From a bacterium (GTDB taxonomy: Bacteria; Chloroflexota; Anaerolineae; Caldilineales; Caldilineaceae): a stretch of 64,000 bases of DNA. The translations under genes were made by a program, and so were the position numbers. The notes under the pieces were generated by a model. The model had not been told where the DNA came from. It made no database searches and saw only the letters and a list, made by a program, of their open reading frames with translations. The stretch is taken from positions 69,501-133,500 of the forward strand of contig WGMT01000048.1 in assembly GCA_016124945.1 (NCBI GenBank), written 5' to 3'. Each line of letters starts with the position of its first letter. Position 1 is the first letter of the stretch. This document shows, one piece after another, positions 16,393-25,136 of this stretch.

Positions 16393-17673
16393 CTACTTCG
16401 CACGAACCTTGTAGATTGCCTGCGCCAAATCTGCAATGATGTCCTCTGTCGCTTCGACGCCTACCGAAAGCCGGACCAGGCCATCGCCAATGCCTACAGC
16501 AGCGCGCTGTGCCGACGTTAATGCTCGGTGTGAAGAGTGCGCTGGATAAAGGACCAACGAATAAACATCGCCGAGGCTTGTGGCGGGTTGAATCATGCGT
16601 AACGCATCAAAAAACTGGAAGATTTCGTCGCGTCCGGCGTTGGCCAACTCGAATGCTACCACTGCCCCTGTCGCGACAACGCCAAACTGTTGCAGGGCCA
16701 GTTCATGGTGCGCATGGTCGCCCAAACCTGGGTAGTGGACCTTTGTGATTTCCGGCTGTTCAGAGAGCCAATTTGCAACCACTAGGGCATTGGCAAATTG
16801 ACGTTCCACACGCAGCGGCAGTGTTTTCAGCCCGCGCGACAGAAGCCATGCTTCTTGAGGCCCAAGATTGCCACCTGTTTTTTTGAGCAGATCCCAAAGT
16901 TTTGCGCGGAAGCGTTCGTGGGCGACGACAATGCCACCCATGACGTCGCCATGACCGCCAATGAACTTGGTGGCGCTGTGGATCACCATATCTGCGCCGT
17001 CTGTGAGTGGGCGGTAGAGAATGGGGGTCGCGAAAGTATTGTCTACCAACAGCAACGCCCCATAGCGGTGACATAGATCGGCAATCGCCTTAACATTGGT
17101 CACCTTAAGCAATGGATTCGAAATGGCTTCGATAAGCAGGAAGCGCGGGCTTTCCTGCGCCAGCATCTTTTCCACTGCGGATAGGTCTGTGGTGTCGGTG
17201 AAGAGTCCACGCGCCCCCATCTCGGGCCACAGTGAACCGACCAGTGAATAGGTGGCGCCGTAGCAATCCTGTGCGGCGGCAATGGTTGCGTCCGCTGCGG
17301 CACCGGCAGCCATCATGGCTAGTTGAATGGCGGCCATTCCACTGCCGGTGGCGAAAGCGACGTACTCGTGCGCCTTTTCCGGCATGTCGTGACATTCCAG
17401 TTCGATCATGGCCTGTTCGAACGCCGAGACGGTGGGATTGCCGTAACGATGGTAGACAAAGAGATCTGGGTCACCGGTTAGGGCGGCGTCCAGATCTTCG
17501 CTGTTGTTGTATATGTAGCTGACGCTAGGATGAATAGGCTGAGCCACAGGTACAGCACCCGCCACGGGTTTGTCCTGGCGGTAGCGTCGTTGTTCACCGC
17601 CGTGGACAGCCTTTGTTTGCAATGAAGAGGGTTGAAAGGTCACAGATTCAGCTTTCAGTCGATTGGTTAACAC
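16393..17673 (-). CDS. PLP-dependent trans-sulfuration enzyme (cystathionine synthase/lyase or methionine gamma-lyase type)
   Basis: Cys/Met metabolism PLP enzyme of about 426 residues. Landmarks are YHRYGNPTVSAFEQAMIELE, ATGSGMAAIQLAMM, LLLVDNTFATP with the PLP Asp, and the PLP Lys in VIHSATKFIGGHGDVMGGIV. The C-terminal part has YPGLGDHAHHELA and LYPAHSSHRALTSAQRAAVG. The family covers cystathionine gamma-synthase, gamma-lyase, O-acetylhomoserine sulfhydrylase and methionine gamma-lyase, and sequence alone does not decide. The start is probably GTG. The next downstream gene encodes a RidA protein. Confidence 0.92.
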   Translation of the reverse strand: MLTNRLKAESVTFQPSSLQTKAVHGGEQRRYRQDKPVAGAVPVAQPIHPSVSYIYNNSEDLDAALTGDPDLFVYHRYGNPTVSAFEQAMIELECHDMPEKAHEYVAFATGSGMAAIQLAMMAAGAAADATIAAAQDCYGATYSLVGSLWPEMGARGLFTDTTDLSAVEKMLAQESPRFLLIEAISNPLLKVTNVKAIADLCHRYGALLLVDNTFATPILYRPLTDGADMVIHSATKFIGGHGDVMGGIVVAHERFRAKLWDLLKKTGGNLGPQEAWLLSRGLKTLPLRVERQFANALVVANWLSEQPEITKVHYPGLGDHAHHELALQQFGVVATGAVVAFELANAGRDEIFQFFDALRMIQPATSLGDVYSLVLYPAHSSHRALTSAQRAAVGIGDGLVRLSVGVEATEDIIADLAQAIYKVRAK

Positions 17674-17721
17674 TTTGTAAAACGCTTTAGAAACATTCTT
17701 TATCGGTGGTTGAAATACTTC

Positions 17722-18735
17722 TTACGAGTAAACTGTGGGCAGACTGCGGCGCATAATTTCGTAGTTTTCCAGGGCTCGTCCTGCGCCCAGGGCAACGCAA
17801 GCCATTGAATTTTCGGCTACATAAGCAGGGACGCCGGTTTCTCGGGTAAAAAGCTGCGAAATGTAGCGCAGTTGCGCACCGCCACCGGTAATCACCATGC
17901 CCCGGTCAATAATGTCCGATGCCAGTTCAGGTGGCGCTTTTTCCAGTGTGGCGCGTACTGTGCTAACAATGGCTTGCAGCGGTTCGGTCATCGCTTCGGT
18001 GACTTCGCTGCTGGTAATCTCAATCGTTTTGGGCAGACCGTTAACCTGATCTCGGCCGCGTACTTCCATGCGCCGTTCTTCTTCCAGCGGCAGTGCAGAG
18101 CCGATGGCAATTTTGATCTCTTCAGCGGTTTGCTCGCCGACCAGTAAGTTATATTTCTTGCGGATGTAGTTGATGATCGACTCATCCAATCGATTGCCGC
18201 CAACACGCACACTGCTCCATACCACGATGTCGTACATGGAGACGATGGCGGCTTCTGTGGTGCCACCGCCCATGTCCACCACCATGTTGCCGGTAGGGGT
18301 GCCGATGGGGAGACCGGCTCCATAGGCCGCTGCCAACGGTTCTGGGATTAGATAAGCTGCGCCCGCGCCTGCCTGCATCGCTGCGTCATGGACAGCGCGT
18401 TCCTCTACGCTGGTAACACCACGTGGTGTGCTAATCATCACTTTGGGCTTGAACAAAGGGTTGAAACGCCCTGCCACCACACGAATGAAGTAGCGTAGCA
18501 TCGCTTCAGTAACAACAAAATCGGCAATGACACCGTCCCGCATCGGGCGCGCCACTTCGATGCTTTCCGGCGTGCGGCCGAGCATGTCGTAGGCTTCGTG
18601 GCCCACAGCCACCATCTTGTTGTCTCGCAGACGAATGGCAACAACGGAGGGTTCATGGAGAACGATACCACGCCCACGAACATGGACGAGCACGTTGACA
18701 GTTCCCAGATCAATCCCGATGTGCTTCTCTAGCAT
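17722..18735 (-). CDS. mreB: Rod-shape-determining actin homologue MreB/Mbl
   Basis: Bacterial actin of 337 residues that organises lateral wall synthesis beneath the membrane. Nucleotide-binding motifs are IGIDLGTVNVLVHVRGRGIV (phosphate 1), NMVVDMGGGTTEAAIVSM (phosphate 2) and MVITGGGAQLRYI (adenosine). EPSVVA and RPMRDGVIADF are standard MreB text. No mreC, mreD, rodA or pbp2 genes follow; the gene stands alone between the ATP synthase operon and the trans-sulfuration gene. Lone mreB-like genes are common and may be paralogues of the mreBCD copy. Confidence 0.93.
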   Translation of the reverse strand: MLEKHIGIDLGTVNVLVHVRGRGIVLHEPSVVAIRLRDNKMVAVGHEAYDMLGRTPESIEVARPMRDGVIADFVVTEAMLRYFIRVVAGRFNPLFKPKVMISTPRGVTSVEERAVHDAAMQAGAGAAYLIPEPLAAAYGAGLPIGTPTGNMVVDMGGGTTEAAIVSMYDIVVWSSVRVGGNRLDESIINYIRKKYNLLVGEQTAEEIKIAIGSALPLEEERRMEVRGRDQVNGLPKTIEITSSEVTEAMTEPLQAIVSTVRATLEKAPPELASDIIDRGMVITGGGAQLRYISQLFTRETGVPAYVAENSMACVALGAGRALENYEIMRRSLPTVYS

Positions 18736-18881
18736 GAAGGGTTTTTCCCCGATTCCTACACAAACCCGAATCCGTTACAAAGCAGACACGCGCCTGCTTT
18801 CGGCGCGTCCTACATTATACCCATAAGCCAACGTGCTTCACAAATTTACGTAGGTTAAAAGCCGATGCAGCTTTGGAACAA

Positions 18882-18910
18882 GAAGCCGGGTTCCACTGGA
18901 ACCCGGCTTC
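18882..18910. terminator. Terminator of the ATP synthase operon
   Basis: A GC-rich 13-bp stem (GAAGCCGGGTTCC) with a 3-base loop lies 56 bases past the atpC stop. On the minus strand it is followed by a short T-rich stretch. Confidence 0.85.
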
Positions 18911-18965
18911 AAGAATTGTTTGGCGGTAATTTCCCACAAACTGACTGCTTCTAGAAGGTAGAACC

Positions 18966-19397
18966 TTACTCGCTAGCGCTGCCTGGTGTTCGCTGCCGAC
19001 GGCGTTTTTCTGCAACTTTCAGACGCATGCGGCTGCGCTCTAGTGCTAATTCTACTGGGCGACGCTCTTCTGTATCCCGATTGCGAATAGATTCTTGTGC
19101 ACGCTGCAATGCTGCTTGTGCACGCTCGATATCAATTTCATCTGCACGCTCAGCCGACTGTGCTAGGACAATCACCTTGTTGGGCCGTACTTCAACGACA
19201 CCGCCGCTGACGGCGATGTAGTCTTGGCCGCCGTCAAGCAGATGCAGCACGATCTCGCCGATACTCAGTATGGTCAGCAGTGGCGCATGGTTGTGCAGCA
19301 CACCCATCTGCCCGTCCGCTCCTGGCAAGGTGATCATTTCCACCTCTCCTGCAAAGAGTTGGCGGCGGGGCGTGACAATTTCGACTTCAATCGGCAT
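18966..19397 (-). CDS. atpC: ATP synthase F1 subunit epsilon
   Basis: Central-stalk subunit of 143 residues, last gene of the ATP synthase operon. The N-terminal beta-sandwich has VEIVTPRRQLFAGEVEMITL, the conserved PGADGQMGVLHNHAPLLTIL and YIAVSGGVVEVRPNKVIVLA. The C-terminal helical hairpin (about 88-143) is rich in Arg, Ala and Glu, as in subunits that can inhibit ATP hydrolysis. It sits 62 bases after atpD, and the gap contains three CTGTACAG palindromes separated by T6 runs. Confidence 0.96.
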   Translation of the reverse strand: MPIEVEIVTPRRQLFAGEVEMITLPGADGQMGVLHNHAPLLTILSIGEIVLHLLDGGQDYIAVSGGVVEVRPNKVIVLAQSAERADEIDIERAQAALQRAQESIRNRDTEERRPVELALERSRMRLKVAEKRRRQRTPGSASE

Positions 19398-19419
19398 AAG
19401 TTACCTCGACAGTTCTGAT

Positions 19420-19455
19420 CTGTACAGTTTTTTCTGTACAGTTTTTTCTGTACAG
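19420..19455. repeat. Three CTGTACAG palindromes in tandem between atpD and atpC
   Basis: A 14-bp unit, CTGTACAG followed by six T, occurs twice (19420-19433, 19434-19447) and is followed by a third CTGTACAG (19448-19455). The 8-mer is self-complementary. On the mRNA strand the spacers are A6. The array fills most of the gap between beta and epsilon genes. Confidence 0.85.
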
Positions 19456-19459
19456 CAGG

Positions 19460-20881
19460 TTAGCCTTCGGAGCGGATCCGTTCGGCCTTGGCAAATGCGT
19501 CTTCGATGGTGCCGACCATGTAGAAAGCCTGCTCGGGCAGATCATCACACTCACCATTGAGGATCATCTGGAAGCCGCGCACTGTGTCTTCTAACTTCAC
19601 GAAGACACCGGGTGAGCCGGTGAACTGCTCGGCGACGAAGAACGACTGTGTGAGGAAGCGCTGCATTTTACGCGCACGCGCCACAATCAGCTTGTCATCT
19701 TCGCTCAATTCTTCGACACCCAGAATGGCGATAATGTCTTGCAGGTCACGGTAGCGTTGTAAGGTCTGCTGCACACCGCGCGCTGCATCGTAGTGTTCCT
19801 CACCGACGATGTTCGGGTCGAGAATACGGCTGGTGGAACCCAGTGGATCCACCGCAGGGTAGAGACCCTGGTCAGCCAACGAGCGTTCCAGCGTAATCGT
19901 CGCATCCAAGTGGGCGAAGGTTGTTGCCGGCGCCGGGTCGGTGTAGTCATCGGCGGGCACGTAGACGGCCTGCATGGAGGTGATGGAGCCGGTCTTTGTC
20001 GAGCTGATTCGTTCTTGCAGGTCACCCATGTCGGTGCCAAGGGTTGGGGCATAACCCACAGCGCTGGGCAAGCGTCCCAATAGAGCGGACACTTCGGAAC
20101 CGGCCTGCACGAAGCGGAAGATGTTGTCGATGAAGAGCAGCACATCGCGGCCCTCATCGCGGAAGTACTCGGCCATGGTGACGCCGGTCAGCCCCACGCG
20201 CAGACGCGCGCCAGGCGGTTCGTTCATCTGGCCGAAGACCATCACGGTGGACTTGAGCACGCCCGATTCCTGCATTTCGTGCCAGAGATCATTGCCTTCG
20301 CGGGTGCGTTCCCCCACACCGGCAAAGACGGAGTAACCGCTGTGGAACTCGGCGACGTTGTGGATCAACTCCTGGATAACCACTGTCTTACCCACGCCGG
20401 CGCCGCCGAAGATGCCTGTCTTACCACCCTTGGTGAAGGGAGCCACCAAGTCAACGACCTTTACACCGGTGACGAAGACTTCGGCCACAGTGCTGCGATC
20501 TGAGAAAGAAGGCGGGTTGCGGTGAATGGGGTAACGCTCAACTGCGTCGACGTCACCGGCGTTGTCGATGGGGCGACCGGTCACGTCGAAGATGCGACCC
20601 AGCGTCGCCTCACCTACAGGGACGGTGATGGGCTGGCCTTCAGAATAGGCCTCCATGCCGCGGCGCATGCCATCTGTGGTGGTCATCGCCACTGCACGAA
20701 CAGAACCATTGCCCAAGTGCTGCTGAACTTCACAGGTCAAGATCGAGCCGTCCGCCATGTCTACGTAAACGGCGTCGTAGATTTCAGGCAAATTGCCGCT
20801 GGTGAAGGCAAAGTCTACTACCGGACCAATGACACTGCTGACAGTGCCAATGATGTTCTTGCTTCTAACAATTTCTGCCAT
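19460..20881 (-). CDS. atpD: ATP synthase F1 subunit beta
   Basis: Catalytic subunit of 473 residues. Walker A is GGAGVGKT (about 158-165), the catalytic-Glu region is AGVGERTREGNDLWHEM, LRVGLTGVTMAEYFRDEGRD is conserved, Walker B is VLLFIDNIFRF, and the ASEVSALLGRLPSAVGYAPTLG-like segment and DELSEEDK-like ELSEDDKLIVARARKMQRFL follow. The length is normal. The usual DELSDE-like segment is EELSEDDK. It lies between gamma and epsilon as in the standard operon. Confidence 0.98.
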   Translation of the reverse strand: MAEIVRSKNIIGTVSSVIGPVVDFAFTSGNLPEIYDAVYVDMADGSILTCEVQQHLGNGSVRAVAMTTTDGMRRGMEAYSEGQPITVPVGEATLGRIFDVTGRPIDNAGDVDAVERYPIHRNPPSFSDRSTVAEVFVTGVKVVDLVAPFTKGGKTGIFGGAGVGKTVVIQELIHNVAEFHSGYSVFAGVGERTREGNDLWHEMQESGVLKSTVMVFGQMNEPPGARLRVGLTGVTMAEYFRDEGRDVLLFIDNIFRFVQAGSEVSALLGRLPSAVGYAPTLGTDMGDLQERISSTKTGSITSMQAVYVPADDYTDPAPATTFAHLDATITLERSLADQGLYPAVDPLGSTSRILDPNIVGEEHYDAARGVQQTLQRYRDLQDIIAILGVEELSEDDKLIVARARKMQRFLTQSFFVAEQFTGSPGVFVKLEDTVRGFQMILNGECDDLPEQAFYMVGTIEDAFAKAERIRSEG

Positions 20882-20978
20882 TGTACACTCCTCTAAGGTA
20901 GATCACATTACCCGTGACGATCTCTCGCTGCCCTGTTTATCACCCTATCGGCGCTGTCATAGGCAAGCGTTTGGCGGG

Positions 20979-21851
20979 TTATTCCAGTGCGACACTACCA
21001 CCCACAATGTCCATCAATTCGCGGGTAATGCCTTCCTGGCGCGCTTTGTTGTAAGTCAACGTCAGATCATCCACCAGTTCGTTGGCAGCTTCCGTCGCAT
21101 TGCGCATGGCGACCATGCGGGCGGAATGTTCGCTGGCAAAGGACTCGTAGATCGCCTGAAGCACCTGCACTTCGGTGAAACCGTAGAGCACCTGGCTCAA
21201 CACGGTGTAAGGATCCGGCTCGAAGATGTACTCCGGCGCCATGCTGACCGGCGAGTCCACCGGTTCGATGGGCAGGAGCCGCTGCGTATGTGGTTGCTGC
21301 AGCAGCGTGTTGATGAAGTCGGTGTAAATGCTGTACACCTCGTCAAAGTAACCACTGCTGTAGTCGCCGATTATGACACGGGTGATGGGCGCAATGTCGT
21401 TGGTCGTTGGTGCGTCGGGTAGGGCGATGAATTCGGCGCGCACCACCGGATCGTAGCGCAACAGCCAATCGCGTCCTTTCTTGCCCACTGCGATCACTTC
21501 AACTTCAGCACCTTCTGCCCGTTTCTGCTTGATGAAACGGGCTGCGTGACGGATCACATTGGCGTTGAAGCCACCGGCCAGGCCACGATCGCCAGTAACC
21601 AGCATCACGCCGATACGGCGTATTTCTGCGCGTGGTCGGATCAGCGCGTTCAGTTGCTCCTCTTCGACTGTGGGCAGGCGGGCAATGTACGAAAGCACTT
21701 CCTGCGCCTTTTGGGCGAAGGGGCGTGTTGCCAAAACCTGATTTTGAGCACGACGCATACGCGAGGCCGCCACAGCTTCCATCGCTTTTGTCACCTGTGC
21801 GATGTTTTTGACGGATCGGATACGTCGTCGAATTTCTCGTGTACTTGCCAA
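20979..21851 (-). CDS. atpG: ATP synthase F1 subunit gamma
   Basis: Rotor-shaft subunit of 290 residues. The N-terminal helix EIRRRIRSVKNIAQVTKAME and the C-terminal ARMVAMRNATEAANELVDDL plus YNKARQEGITRELMDIVGG form the coiled coil inside the alpha/beta ring. The middle has VTGDRGLAGGFNANVIRHA, the conserved Rossmann-like region. It lies between alpha (44 bases) and beta (97 bases). Confidence 0.97.
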   Translation of the reverse strand: MASTREIRRRIRSVKNIAQVTKAMEAVAASRMRRAQNQVLATRPFAQKAQEVLSYIARLPTVEEEQLNALIRPRAEIRRIGVMLVTGDRGLAGGFNANVIRHAARFIKQKRAEGAEVEVIAVGKKGRDWLLRYDPVVRAEFIALPDAPTTNDIAPITRVIIGDYSSGYFDEVYSIYTDFINTLLQQPHTQRLLPIEPVDSPVSMAPEYIFEPDPYTVLSQVLYGFTEVQVLQAIYESFASEHSARMVAMRNATEAANELVDDLTLTYNKARQEGITRELMDIVGGSVALE

Positions 21852-21895
21852 GAGAACCTCCCCTGGTTGGGCGGAAGTAGTGGTTTACGTCCGCG

Positions 21896-23419
21896 TCAGG
21901 AAGCACTCCACGTGCGGTTAAAGTCTTCAAGCCCTAGACGCAAGGAATCGATCAGATCATCGCTAATCTGCTTGTTGCGTATGATCGACTGACCGATTTC
22001 AGGATGATTGGCATCCATGTATGCGTGCATATCCCGTTCCCACACCTTGACGCGATCGACAGGCACGGCTTCAAGATAGCCATTGGTCACTGCGAAGAGG
22101 CTCATTACCTGCTTGTCGAGCTGCATTGGTTGGTACTGCGGCTGCTTGAGAATCTCTTGAATGCGCTGGCCACGGTTCAACTGACGTTGTGTCGACGCAT
22201 CGAGATCGCTGCCGAACTGAGCGAACGCAGCCAACTCACGGAACTGGCTGAATTCGAGTTTCAGGCGTCCGGCTACGCGCTTCATCGCCTTCGTCTGAGC
22301 GGAGCTACCTACGCGACTCACCGACAGACCTACGTTCAGCGCTGGGCGAATACCGGCGTAGAAGAGGTCGCTTTCCAGGAAGATTTGGCCGTCGGTGATG
22401 GAAATCACATTGGTGGGAATGTAGGCGGAAACGTCGCCGGCCTGGGTTTCGATGATGGGCAACGCCGTGAGGCTGCCGCCACCGTTTTCTGCACTCATGC
22501 GGGCCGCACGTTCCAGCAAGCGGCTGTGCAGGTAGAAGACGTCACCCGGATAGGCTTCACGTCCTGGCGGGCGGCGCAGGAGCAGGGAAACCTGGCGGTA
22601 GGCCTGGGCGTGTTTGGAAAGGTCGTCGTAGACAATGAGGGCATCGCGACCGCTTTCCATAATCTCTTCGCCCATGGCGCAACCGGTATAGGGCGCAATG
22701 TACTGCAACGCCGCCGGATCCGATGCGGATGCTGTGACGACGATGGTGTGTTCCATGGCGCCATGGCGTTCGAGGATACCGACCACCTGCGCCACTGTCG
22801 ACTGCTTCTGGCCGACGGCAACGTAGATGCAGGTGAGATCCTTGCCCTTCTGATTGATGATGGTGTCAATCGCGATGGCCGTCTTACCCGTCTGACGGTC
22901 GCCGATGATCAACTCGCGTTGACCGCGACCGATGGGGATCAAGGCATCGATGGCGGTGATACCGGTCTCCACCGGGGTGTTCACCGACTGACGGCTAACC
23001 ACACCCGGGGCAATGCGTTCGATATTGCGGAACTTGTCGGTTTCGATGATTCCCTTGCCGTCAATGGGCTGACCTAGCGCGTTGACCACGCGACCGATCA
23101 GTGCATCACCCACTGGTACGGAGGCGATACGACCTGTGCTGCGCACCAGGTCGCCTTCTTCAATGTCAGTGAACTCACCCATAATGATGACACCGACGGA
23201 GTTTTCGTTGAGGTTTAGGCACATGCCCAGCGTGCCGGACTTGGTGAATTCCACCAATTCACTGGCCATGGCGCCGTGCAGGCCGTCGATGATGGCAATG
23301 CCGTCACCAACTTCCGTCACCTCACCTACGTCCACGCGACGGGGTGCCGCCTGGAAGTTGAGGATCTGTTTCTTAAGTAGCTGTGTAAAATCTTTGGTTA
23401 CGTCTTCACGGATAGCCAT
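21896..23419 (-). CDS. atpA: ATP synthase F1 subunit alpha
   Basis: Non-catalytic nucleotide-binding subunit of 507 residues. Walker A is GDRQTGKT (about 170-177). VGQKQSTVAQVVGILERHGA, the segment ALIVYDDLSKHAQAYRQVSL and the arginine-finger region PALNVGLSVSRVGSSAQTKA are present. N-terminal DFTQLLKKQILNFQ would contact delta. The gene is preceded by an unusual 238-base spacer after atpH, whereas other gaps in the operon are mostly under 100 bases. Confidence 0.98.
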   Translation of the reverse strand: MAIREDVTKDFTQLLKKQILNFQAAPRRVDVGEVTEVGDGIAIIDGLHGAMASELVEFTKSGTLGMCLNLNENSVGVIIMGEFTDIEEGDLVRSTGRIASVPVGDALIGRVVNALGQPIDGKGIIETDKFRNIERIAPGVVSRQSVNTPVETGITAIDALIPIGRGQRELIIGDRQTGKTAIAIDTIINQKGKDLTCIYVAVGQKQSTVAQVVGILERHGAMEHTIVVTASASDPAALQYIAPYTGCAMGEEIMESGRDALIVYDDLSKHAQAYRQVSLLLRRPPGREAYPGDVFYLHSRLLERAARMSAENGGGSLTALPIIETQAGDVSAYIPTNVISITDGQIFLESDLFYAGIRPALNVGLSVSRVGSSAQTKAMKRVAGRLKLEFSQFRELAAFAQFGSDLDASTQRQLNRGQRIQEILKQPQYQPMQLDKQVMSLFAVTNGYLEAVPVDRVKVWERDMHAYMDANHPEIGQSIIRNKQISDDLIDSLRLGLEDFNRTWSAS

Positions 23420-23612
23420 AGGCTTTGTTCTCCTTTTGGTCTCCCCTGTGCCAACTCAACGGCGTGTCAAAAGCCGACTTTGTGAGCAGTGGAAAGACAG
23501 GCGCACGCGCAGATCAGATGGAACAGAGAACCCGAGCGATGGAGAGTCAGGCGACAAATTCACCATACCTCCCCGGCTCAGGGTTCCAGGGAAAAGACAC
23601 AGATTGGGCAGT

Positions 23613-23630
23613 GAGCCGACATCGGCTCAA
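23613..23630. repeat. Small hairpin in the atpH-atpA spacer
   Basis: TGAGCCGA and TCGGCTCA flank a 2-base loop just past the atpH stop (23658). It may reduce read-through or protect the upstream mRNA end. Nothing else was recognised in the 238-base spacer 23420-23657. Confidence 0.5.
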
Positions 23631-23657
23631 AAGCCGGAGCGGCACACAATCGGTGGA

Positions 23658-24188
23658 TTAGCGAACGCTGGCGCTGACAATTTCGCGCATGGCAGCCAGA
23701 CGGCTAACCACTGTATTGTCAATCAGTGTGTCTCCAACCCGTACCCGTAGGCCGCCCATCAGAGAAGGATCGACCCGGAAGCTGAAGATCAGCCCTTCGC
23801 CATGTTCAGCCTTAAGCCGTTGGCGAATTTCGGTCTGTTCTTTCTCGCTCAGTTCCATGGCGCTGACGATCTCTGCCTTTTGGGGTTCGCCTTGACCGGT
23901 GATGCTGGCGCGAAGTTCACTCAACACTGCCGGAAGCTGATCCAGATCACCTTCTTGCACAAGCAATTTGAGGAAGTTCTGTACCTCAGCAGGTGTTCCC
24001 TTAGGCATAGCGCTCTGTAGCGCTTTCATCTTCGCGTCTACGTCGGCCGTAGCGCTTTCCAGCGTGCTCTGCACGTTGGACTTCTGAGCGACCGCATCCA
24101 TCACCTGGCTCAGTGATTCCTGCCACTGATCCAAGACAGCCTCCAGGATAGCCATTGCATACCGGTTGGCTTTGCGCGGTTCACTCAT
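23658..24188 (-). CDS. atpH: ATP synthase F1 subunit delta (OSCP)
   Basis: Peripheral-stalk subunit of 176 residues that ties alpha to the b subunits. The N-terminal six-helix domain starts RYAMAILEAVLDQWQESLSQ. The C-terminal motif FRVDPSLMGGLRVRVGDTLI is the hallmark of OSCP. Its ATG overlaps the atpF stop by four bases. The subunit is divergent, as is usual for delta. Confidence 0.93.
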   Translation of the reverse strand: MSEPRKANRYAMAILEAVLDQWQESLSQVMDAVAQKSNVQSTLESATADVDAKMKALQSAMPKGTPAEVQNFLKLLVQEGDLDQLPAVLSELRASITGQGEPQKAEIVSAMELSEKEQTEIRQRLKAEHGEGLIFSFRVDPSLMGGLRVRVGDTLIDNTVVSRLAAMREIVSASVR

Positions 24189-24697
24189 TTGGCGCTCCCT
24201 ATCTGCTGAGAAAGAAACTCAGCCACAAAGCGTTCTTGTGCAGAACGGTCCTGCAACTCACGGCCAAGGATCTGCTCCGTGGCGGTAATGGCCAGATCGG
24301 CGATATCACGGCGCGCCTCAGTCAAGATCGCCTCGACCTGGGCTTCAGCATCCAGTTGAGCGCGGCGACGAATATCGTTTGCTTCCTGCTCGGCGCGGGA
24401 TCGAACATCCTGTGCAATGCGTTCGGCGTCACGGGTGGCCTGTGCGCGGACTTCTTGCGCTTCGCGGCGTGCTTCGTCGAGAATGGCGTTCCGCTGCCGT
24501 TCGGCTTCGACGGCTGCCGTCGAAGAACGCTCGGCCTGCTGAATACCCTGCGCAATACGTTCCTTGCGCTGATCTAGCATCTTTAACACTGGCTCGTACA
24601 AGAACAGTCGCAACACGCCCATGATGATGAGGAAGTTCACGATCTGCGCCAGGAGGATAGCTGGTTCAATACCTAATTGACCCAAGATAACGTCCAA
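24185..24697 (-). CDS. atpF: ATP synthase Fo subunit b
   Basis: Peripheral-stalk subunit of 170 residues. One N-terminal membrane helix (about 8-30, AILLAQIVNFLIIMGVLRLF) is followed by the short LYEPVLKMLDQRKERIAQGI linker. A long Ala/Glu/Arg coiled coil (about 40-165) is typical of b. It overlaps atpH and lies 73 bases after atpE. Confidence 0.95.
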   Translation of the reverse strand: MDVILGQLGIEPAILLAQIVNFLIIMGVLRLFLYEPVLKMLDQRKERIAQGIQQAERSSTAAVEAERQRNAILDEARREAQEVRAQATRDAERIAQDVRSRAEQEANDIRRRAQLDAEAQVEAILTEARRDIADLAITATEQILGRELQDRSAQERFVAEFLSQQIGSAK

Positions 24698-24770
24698 AAT
24701 GTACCTCCTATTCCTTCCTTGGTATCCGTTCCCACAGTCTATTCTGAGGGATACGGATAGGTCGTTGCGG

Positions 24771-24998
24771 CTAGACGAACTTGATCAGCAGGGCGATAAC
24801 CAAAGCATAAATGGCAATCGCTTCGGCGAACGCAATGGCGAGAATCATGTTCGTCTGAACCGTACCGGCGGCTTCAGGGTTGCGGCCCATTGCTTCCATG
24901 GCCTTCGCACCAATCATACCCACGCCGATGCCAGGGCCAAACGCACCCAGACCAATCGCCAACGCTGCGCCCAACTGTCTCATTGCATCGAGATCCAT
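24771..24998 (-). CDS. atpE: ATP synthase Fo subunit c
   Basis: Ring-forming proteolipid of 75 residues with two membrane helices. Helix 1 has the Gly-rich GLGAFGPGIGVGMIG packing motif, the polar loop is GRNPEA, and helix 2 holds the ion-carrying Glu59 in AIAFAEAIAIYALVIALL. The Gln in helix 1 and the Ser/Thr after the Glu that mark Na+-binding rings are absent, so H+ coupling is inferred. Confidence 0.97.
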   Translation of the reverse strand: MDLDAMRQLGAALAIGLGAFGPGIGVGMIGAKAMEAMGRNPEAAGTVQTNMILAIAFAEAIAIYALVIALLIKFV

Positions 24999-25106
24999 TG
25001 TATAACTCCTTTGTCAAGTGAACTGGTTGAATTGTACTTGAGAATTTGGCTAATCAAGAACTGCTATCGCTTTCGCGCTCTATACCCAAACGGCAGGCAA
25101 TAGAAC

Positions 25107-25136
25107 ACGGAATGCACTAATACGGAATGCACTAAT
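25107..25136. repeat. 15-bp tandem duplication covering the atpB stop
   Basis: ACGGAATGCACTAAT occurs twice without mismatch. The right copy contains the atpB stop codon (25132-25134), so the left copy is a duplicated stop region in the non-coding spacer. Confidence 0.85.

Noticed and set aside
22004..23077. Open frame of 357 codons on the plus strand opposite atpA
   Set aside because: Mirror of the conserved ATP synthase alpha gene; no family features and no ribosome-binding site.
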